64,000 nucleotides of DNA, taken from positions 2,410,501 through 2,474,500 of the forward strand of contig NZ_CP015285.1 in NCBI RefSeq assembly GCF_001639105.2, written 5' to 3'. Position numbers and translations under genes: made by a program. This document shows, one piece after another, positions 55,424-64,000 of this stretch; position 1 is the first letter of the stretch, and the number at the start of each line of letters is the position of its first letter. The DNA comes from Azospirillum humicireducens (lineage in GTDB: Bacteria > Pseudomonadota > Alphaproteobacteria > Azospirillales > Azospirillaceae). The notes beneath the pieces are model-generated. The model was given only the letters and a program-made list of their open reading frames with translations, made no database searches and was not told the DNA's origin.

Positions 55424-56872
55424 ATGGCGAACCAGAAAATGTTGGGCTTCGTGCATACCGCGCAGAAGATGCCCGACAAGCGGTCTGCCGCCGACCGCCG
55501 CCAGGACTTCGCCGAGATCTACGCCCGCTTCAGCAACGAGCGCGCCGGCGAGCAGGCCAACCGCTGCTCGCAGTGCGGCGTTCCCTTCTGCCAGGTGCAC
55601 TGCCCGGTCTCCAACAACATCCCCGACTGGCTGAAGCTGACCGCCGAGGGTCGTCTGGAGGAGGCTTACGAGGTCTCCCAGGCCACCAACAACTTCCCCG
55701 AAATCTGCGGCCGCATCTGCCCGCAGGACCGGCTGTGCGAGGGCAACTGCGTCATCGAGCAGTCGACCCACGGCGCCGTCACCATCGGCTCGGTCGAGAA
55801 GTACATCAACGACACCGCCTGGGAGAACGGCTGGGTCAAGCCGCGCAAGCCGGCCCGCGAGCTTGGCCTGTCGGTCGGCGTGATCGGCGCCGGCCCGGCC
55901 GGGCTGGCCGCCGCCGAGGAGCTGCGCGCCAAGGGCTACGAGGTCCATGTCTATGACCGCTACGACCGCATGGGCGGCCTGCTGGTCTACGGCATCCCCG
56001 GCTTCAAGCTGGAGAAGGACGTCGTCGCCCGCCGGGTCCAGCGTCTGGCCGATGCCGGCGTCATCTTCCATTCCAATTTCGAGGTCGGCCGCGACGCCTC
56101 GCTGGCCGAGCTGCGCGAGCGCCACGTCACCATCCTGGTCGCCACCGGCGTCTACAAGGCCCGCGACATCAAGGCCCCCGGCTCGGGGCTGAAGAACATC
56201 GTGCCGGCTCTGGACTACCTGACCGCCTCCAACAAGGTCGGGCTGGGTGATACGGTCGAGGCGTACGAGAACGGCTCGCTGAACGCCGCCGGCAAGAAGG
56301 TGGTGGTGCTCGGCGGCGGCGACACCGCGATGGATTGCGTGCGCACGGCGATCCGCCAGGGCGCGACCTCGGTCAAGTGCCTGTACCGCCGCGACCGCAA
56401 GAACATGCCGGGCTCGCAGCGCGAAGTGGCGCATGCCGAGGAGGAGGGCGTCGAGTTCGTCTGGCAGGCCGCTCCCGAAGCCTTCACCGGCGACGATGTC
56501 GTCACCGGCGTCCGCGCCGTCCGCATCCATCTGGGTGTCGCCGACGCCACCGGCCGCCAGACCCCGCAGGTGATCGAGGGCTCCGAGTTCACCGAGCCGG
56601 CCGACCTCGTCATCAAGGCGCTGGGCTTCGAGCCGGAGGATCTGCCGGGCATGTTCGGCTCGCCCGACCTGACCGTCACCCGCTGGGGCACGCTGCTGGT
56701 CGACCACCGCACCAAGATGACCAGCCTGGACGGCGTCTTCGCCGCCGGCGACATCGTCCGCGGCGCGTCCCTGGTGGTGTGGGCCATCCGCGACGGCCGC
56801 GACGCCGCCGAGGCCATGCACGCCTACGCCCAGACCGTCGGCGCGCCCAAGCTGGCCGTTGCCGCCGAGTAA
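55424..56872 (+). CDS. gltD: Glutamate synthase (NADPH) small subunit
   Basis: 482 aa. N-terminal [4Fe-4S] binding Cys: CSQCGVPFCQVHCPVSNNIP and CGRICPQDRLCEGNC. FAD-binding GAGPAGLAAAEEL and NADPH-binding VVLGGGDTAMDCVRTA follow. It oxidises NADPH and passes electrons to GltB. An AAGGAG precedes the ATG. The length and gene order gltD then gltB are as I recall for Azospirillum brasilense. GltB starts 221 bp downstream. Confidence 0.96.
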   Translation: MANQKMLGFVHTAQKMPDKRSAADRRQDFAEIYARFSNERAGEQANRCSQCGVPFCQVHCPVSNNIPDWLKLTAEGRLEEAYEVSQATNNFPEICGRICPQDRLCEGNCVIEQSTHGAVTIGSVEKYINDTAWENGWVKPRKPARELGLSVGVIGAGPAGLAAAEELRAKGYEVHVYDRYDRMGGLLVYGIPGFKLEKDVVARRVQRLADAGVIFHSNFEVGRDASLAELRERHVTILVATGVYKARDIKAPGSGLKNIVPALDYLTASNKVGLGDTVEAYENGSLNAAGKKVVVLGGGDTAMDCVRTAIRQGATSVKCLYRRDRKNMPGSQREVAHAEEEGVEFVWQAAPEAFTGDDVVTGVRAVRIHLGVADATGRQTPQVIEGSEFTEPADLVIKALGFEPEDLPGMFGSPDLTVTRWGTLLVDHRTKMTSLDGVFAAGDIVRGASLVVWAIRDGRDAAEAMHAYAQTVGAPKLAVAAE

Positions 56873-56897
56873 GGCGCTTTAGCCGCCAAGCCGCTTG

Positions 56898-56998
56898 CCC
56901 CCTCCCCGACCCTCCCCCGCTTCGCGGGAGAGGGAGTTGGGTGCGAGAGCAGCGGAGTTCCCTCTCCCGCCAAAGGCGGGGGAGGGTTAGGGAGGGGG
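56898..56998. repeat. Repeat family A, inverted pair between gltD and gltB
   Basis: Copies at 56898-56935 and 56959-56998, inverted, 23 bp apart, with their CCCCCTCCCCGACCC/GGGTTAGGGAGGGGG tails pointing outward. Each can form a hairpin (CTCCCCCGC-ttc-GCGGGAGAG type), and the pair can form a longer one. It lies between two genes of one enzyme complex and might affect the ratio of the two mRNAs. Confidence 0.88.
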
Positions 56999-57093
56999 CC
57001 GTTCGCCTTCTCCACACCAGAACCACCGTCTACCCCAGGGGGCCATCCCTTCCGCCCCCCAGGTCAACGTCCAGACTGTGAAAGGGTCGTTCC

Positions 57094-61656
<4,563 letters not shown>

Positions 61657-61714
61657 TCATCGGCCAAGCCCGCCGCCCCGCCCTTACCGGCAGGGCGGCG
61701 GGCGGATACAGCAA

Positions 61715-61749
61715 CGGCGCGCCATCCGGCAGGACGGCGCGCCGTTTTT
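61715..61749 (+). terminator. Rho-independent terminator after gltB
   Basis: CGGCGCGCC (61715-61723) pairs perfectly with GGCGCGCCG (61736-61744), followed by TTTTT. A further GC inverted repeat (61669-61703) lies just before. Confidence 0.88.
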
Positions 61750-61763
61750 CGTTGGCGGTTGCG

Positions 61764-62294
61764 TCAACCGGCGGGCGGCAACAGCTCCAGCGCCATGACG
61801 ATGCTGTCGAACTGGACGCCCGGCGCCAGGATCACCGACCGCTTTCCAACCGGGCGAAAGCCGGCCGAGCCATAGAAGCGCTCGGCGACGAGGCTCGACA
61901 GGCATTCCAGCCGGCGGAGGCCGGCGACCCTGGCCTCGTCGATGCAGCGGCCGAGCAGGGCGGTGCCGACACCCCGGCGCAAGGCCTCGGGGTGGGTGGC
62001 GAAGTGCCGGATATGCCCGACCGCCGGATCGACCGGCTGGCAGGGCGCCCCCGGCGGTTCGCGGGTCCAGCCACCGCAGCCGATCACCGCACCGCCGTCC
62101 GCCACCGCCAGATGATAGGTGCCTGACCGCAGCAGCAGCGGGTTGGCCCGCATCATCGCCGGCAGAGCCCGCTCCAGAACCTCCGCCGGATAGCCGGCGG
62201 CCATCAGCGGCGGGTATGAAGCCCGGAGCAGTGCGCCGACCGCGTCGGCATCCTCCGGTCCCGCCGGCCTGACGGTGAAGCCGGCCTCGCTCAC
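61764..62294 (-). CDS. GNAT family N-acetyltransferase
   Basis: 176 aa with a GTG start at 62294 that overlaps the stop of the upstream GST gene (GTGA). Acetyl-CoA site is in RHFATHPEALRRGVGTALLGRCIDEA (R/Q-x-x-G-x-G/A: RRGVGTAL). FYGSAGFRPVGKR near the C-terminus is the usual GNAT motif B. The acceptor is not predictable. Confidence 0.88.
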   Translation of the reverse strand: MSEAGFTVRPAGPEDADAVGALLRASYPPLMAAGYPAEVLERALPAMMRANPLLLRSGTYHLAVADGGAVIGCGGWTREPPGAPCQPVDPAVGHIRHFATHPEALRRGVGTALLGRCIDEARVAGLRRLECLSSLVAERFYGSAGFRPVGKRSVILAPGVQFDSIVMALELLPPAG

Positions 62295-62941
62295 GGCTGC
62301 AGCTCCCACGGCTCCGCCTTGGCCGCCGCGATCCAGTCCCGCATCGCCGGCAGCGCCAGCACGGCGTCCATATAGGCGCGCGACACCGGCGACACCGCGA
62401 CGCCATAGGTCTCCAGCCGCGTCACCACCGGGGCGAACATGGCGTCGGCGATGGTGAAGGTGCCGAACAGGAAGGGTCCGCCGGCCGGGCCGCCGAAGCG
62501 GGTGCGGGCATCGGCCCACAGCGCCTCGATCCGGGCGATATCGGCGGCGGTCGCCTCGGTCAAGCCCTGGCCCTTGCGGTCGCGCTTGAGGTCCATCGAC
62601 ATGGTGCTGCGCAGGGAGACGAAGCCGGAATGCATCTCCGCCGACACCGCCCGCGCCACCGCCCGCGCCGCCCGGTCCGCCGGCCACAGCCCTGCCTCGG
62701 GCGCCAGTTCCGCCACATACTCGCAGATCGCCAGCGAATCCCAGACGGTCAGCCCGTCATGGATCAGGGTGGGCACCCGGCCTGACGGAGAATGCTCGGC
62801 GATGCGCGCGGCGGTGTCCGGTTGGCGCAGGACCACCAGGGTCTCGGTGAAGTCGATCCCCGCCTGCCTGAGGGCCAGCCATGGGCGCAGCGACCAGGAC
62901 GAATAGGCCTTGTTCCCCATCACCAGGGTCGGATCGGACAT
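62291..62941 (-). CDS. Glutathione S-transferase family protein
   Basis: 216 aa. Start at ATG 62941, with AAGGTG upstream. N-terminal thioredoxin fold: LVMGNKAYSSWSLRPWLALRQAG with the SSWS active-site region, GRVPTLI cis-Pro and VWDSLAICEYVAELAP. The C-terminal helical domain contains FTIADAMFAPVVTRLETYG. It resembles the maleylacetoacetate-isomerase/Zeta-like GST group. Translation is coupled to the GNAT gene by a 4-bp overlap. Confidence 0.87.
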   Translation of the reverse strand: MSDPTLVMGNKAYSSWSLRPWLALRQAGIDFTETLVVLRQPDTAARIAEHSPSGRVPTLIHDGLTVWDSLAICEYVAELAPEAGLWPADRAARAVARAVSAEMHSGFVSLRSTMSMDLKRDRKGQGLTEATAADIARIEALWADARTRFGGPAGGPFLFGTFTIADAMFAPVVTRLETYGVAVSPVSRAYMDAVLALPAMRDWIAAAKAEPWELQP

Positions 62942-63028
62942 CGGACGGCACCTTTCGCATCGGACGGAAAACGGGAAGACGGAATGCCGGATCGCGGGAA
63001 GCCCGCTCAACCGGCCCTTCCCTGTGTT

Positions 63029-64000
63029 TTACGCCGGTATCAGGTCCTGCGGAACCGACGGCGCGACGACCACGCGATTTCGCCCGCCATGCTTGGCGTC
63101 ATAGAGCGCCATGTCGGCCGCATGGACGAGACCGGTCCAGTCCTCCCCGGCGCGCAGGACCTGGGCGACGCCGATGCTGGCCGTTGCCCGCAAGGCATTT
63201 CCCTGATGCTGGAACGGGATGGCCTCGACCGCTTCGCGGATCCGCTCGGCGATCTGCTGCGTTTCGGAAGGCCGCAGGTTCGGCAGGAACAGCAGGAACT
63301 CCTCCCCTCCCATCCTGGCCAGCACGTCGTCCGGACGCTTCAGGTTCCGCAACGTCGCCGCCACTGCGACCAGCACGGTGTCGCCGACGGCATGGCCGAA
63401 CCGGTCGTTGATCTGCTTGAAATGATCCAGATCGATACAGAAAACCGTGTCGCCGGGCTGCAGCTGCTGGGGCAGCATGCGCTCCAGCCAGCGGCGGTTG
63501 CCGACGCCGGTCAGGCTGTCCAACTCCGCCATCAGGGCAAGTTTGCGCTCCGCCCGGTCGGTGGCGATGCTGTAGATCAGGATCGCCACCGTGAAATTGC
63601 CCAGGATCTGGACGAACAGCTCCATCGCCACCAGGGGAATGAAGTCGGTGACGAAAATGGAAACCAGCGCGCCGAACAGGAAGGACAATCCGTTGATAGT
63701 CAGGATTGCGATCAGCGGCGGGCAGGACGGCAGCGATTCCATCCGCCAGAGACGATTGACGATCTGGGCGGCCAGGATCATGCAGACCGCGCCATTCAGA
63801 TGAAACAGCAGGGAGCGGGGCGTGTTGTCCATATGGAAATCGGTCAACCAGGCGGCAATCCAGAACGGTATGGGATAAACCGCCAGCAGGCGCCAGCCGG
63901 GATGCAGGCGTCCCGATCTGAGACTCTCCATTCCCAGCACCAGCAATCCCTGCCCGATCAGGCACACTGTGAAACTGCCCAACGTCCAGACCGGTCTTGG
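63029..64000 (-). CDS. Membrane-bound diguanylate cyclase, 5' end cut by window edge
   Basis: At least 323 codons are in frame to the right edge with no stop, so the N-terminus is outside the window. Several membrane helices (about 5 in the visible first 150 residues) precede a GGDEF domain: FCIDLDHFKQINDRFGHAVGD, active GGEEF (LARMGGEEFLLF) and the inhibitory I-site RPDD just before it. So an active, feedback-inhibited c-di-GMP synthase is expected. The sensor region is of an unknown 5TM/7TM type. A TTG near 63980 could act as a start, but the frame continues past it. Confidence 0.88.
   Translation of the reverse strand, partial: PRPVWTLGSFTVCLIGQGLLVLGMESLRSGRLHPGWRLLAVYPIPFWIAAWLTDFHMDNTPRSLLFHLNGAVCMILAAQIVNRLWRMESLPSCPPLIAILTINGLSFLFGALVSIFVTDFIPLVAMELFVQILGNFTVAILIYSIATDRAERKLALMAELDSLTGVGNRRWLERMLPQQLQPGDTVFCIDLDHFKQINDRFGHAVGDTVLVAVAATLRNLKRPDDVLARMGGEEFLLFLPNLRPSETQQIAERIREAVEAIPFQHQGNALRATASIGVAQVLRAGEDWTGLVHAADMALYDAKHGGRNRVVVAPSVPQDLIPA

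Noticed and set aside
55165-55479. 104-codon minus-strand frame upstream of gltD
   Set aside because: Overlaps the gltD start and has no family features; probable non-coding leader.

Overview
The window is GC-rich, densely coded bacterial chromosome. Its gene content points to Azospirillum or a close relative (Alphaproteobacteria, Rhodospirillales). The strongest pointers are gltD followed by gltB, with a GltB pro-sequence and GltD length that closely match what I recall of Azospirillum brasilense glutamate synthase; long HPF and PTS-Ntr genes beside rpoN and the lpt genes; alphaproteobacterial families such as IalB, DUF1178, DUF4167 and NrnC; and several c-di-GMP enzymes. This assignment rests on recognised families, not on a database search.

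Layout. 1-9.3 kb: the 5' end of rlmN, an IalB-type secreted protein, a single-domain response regulator, a DUF3369/HD-GYP protein with a substituted receiver, small metabolic genes (GST, M20 amidohydrolase, PrcB-like lipoprotein), a PAS-GGDEF-EAL phosphodiesterase and a tandem universal stress protein. 9.38-10.62 kb: a compact replicon-like module of five 15-bp iterons, an AT-rich tract, a plasmid-type repA and a sixth iteron. 10.9-15 kb: TauE/SafE-like membrane protein, NDUFAF5-like methyltransferase, an isolated fliQ, comF, grxC and a nitrilase-family amidase. 15-19.7 kb: acetate-uptake locus yjcH-actP with a putative FNR/FixK box, followed by a cNMP/CBS/DUF294 protein and a DnaQ-like protein that lacks its catalytic residues. 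20-25.9 kb: DUF1178, methyltransferases, an asparaginase II with a His-rich tail and a class III aminotransferase. 26-43.4 kb: clpB with a heat-shock-type promoter, NUDIX, MOSC, DUF4167, then a long leftward group lysC, nitronate monooxygenase, ptsP, rodZ, ispG, hemA (glutamyl-tRNA reductase), prfA, prmC, with a repeat-bracketed DUF559 gene wedged between prfA and prmC. 43.6-51.4 kb: Uma2, then a leftward group nrnC, kdsD, lptC, lptA, lptB, rpoN, hpf, ptsN. 51.5-64 kb: tRNA-Leu(CAG), an NDUFA9-like protein, an MFS transporter, uppP, gltD-gltB, GNAT, GST and a truncated membrane diguanylate cyclase.

How it works together. The centre and right of the window link nitrogen and carbon signalling (EI-Ntr PtsP, EIIA-Ntr PtsN, sigma-54) with LPS export, ribosome hibernation, RNA turnover (NrnC) and ammonium assimilation (GltBD). 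The hemA-prfA-prmC order resembles the enterobacterial operon. Three c-di-GMP proteins and a sixth-of-a-window of envelope genes fit a motile, surface-associated, metabolically flexible bacterium.

The most unusual elements are (1) the iteron/repA module among housekeeping genes, (2) the DUF559 gene bracketed by inverted copies of a repeat that recurs at three other places, (3) two signalling-type pseudoenzymes (DnaQ-like without its acidic residues; a receiver with Glu at the phospho-acceptor site), and (4) a glutamyl-tRNA reductase in a lineage better known for 5-aminolevulinate synthase. No CRISPR array, prophage, transposase or integrase was recognised.
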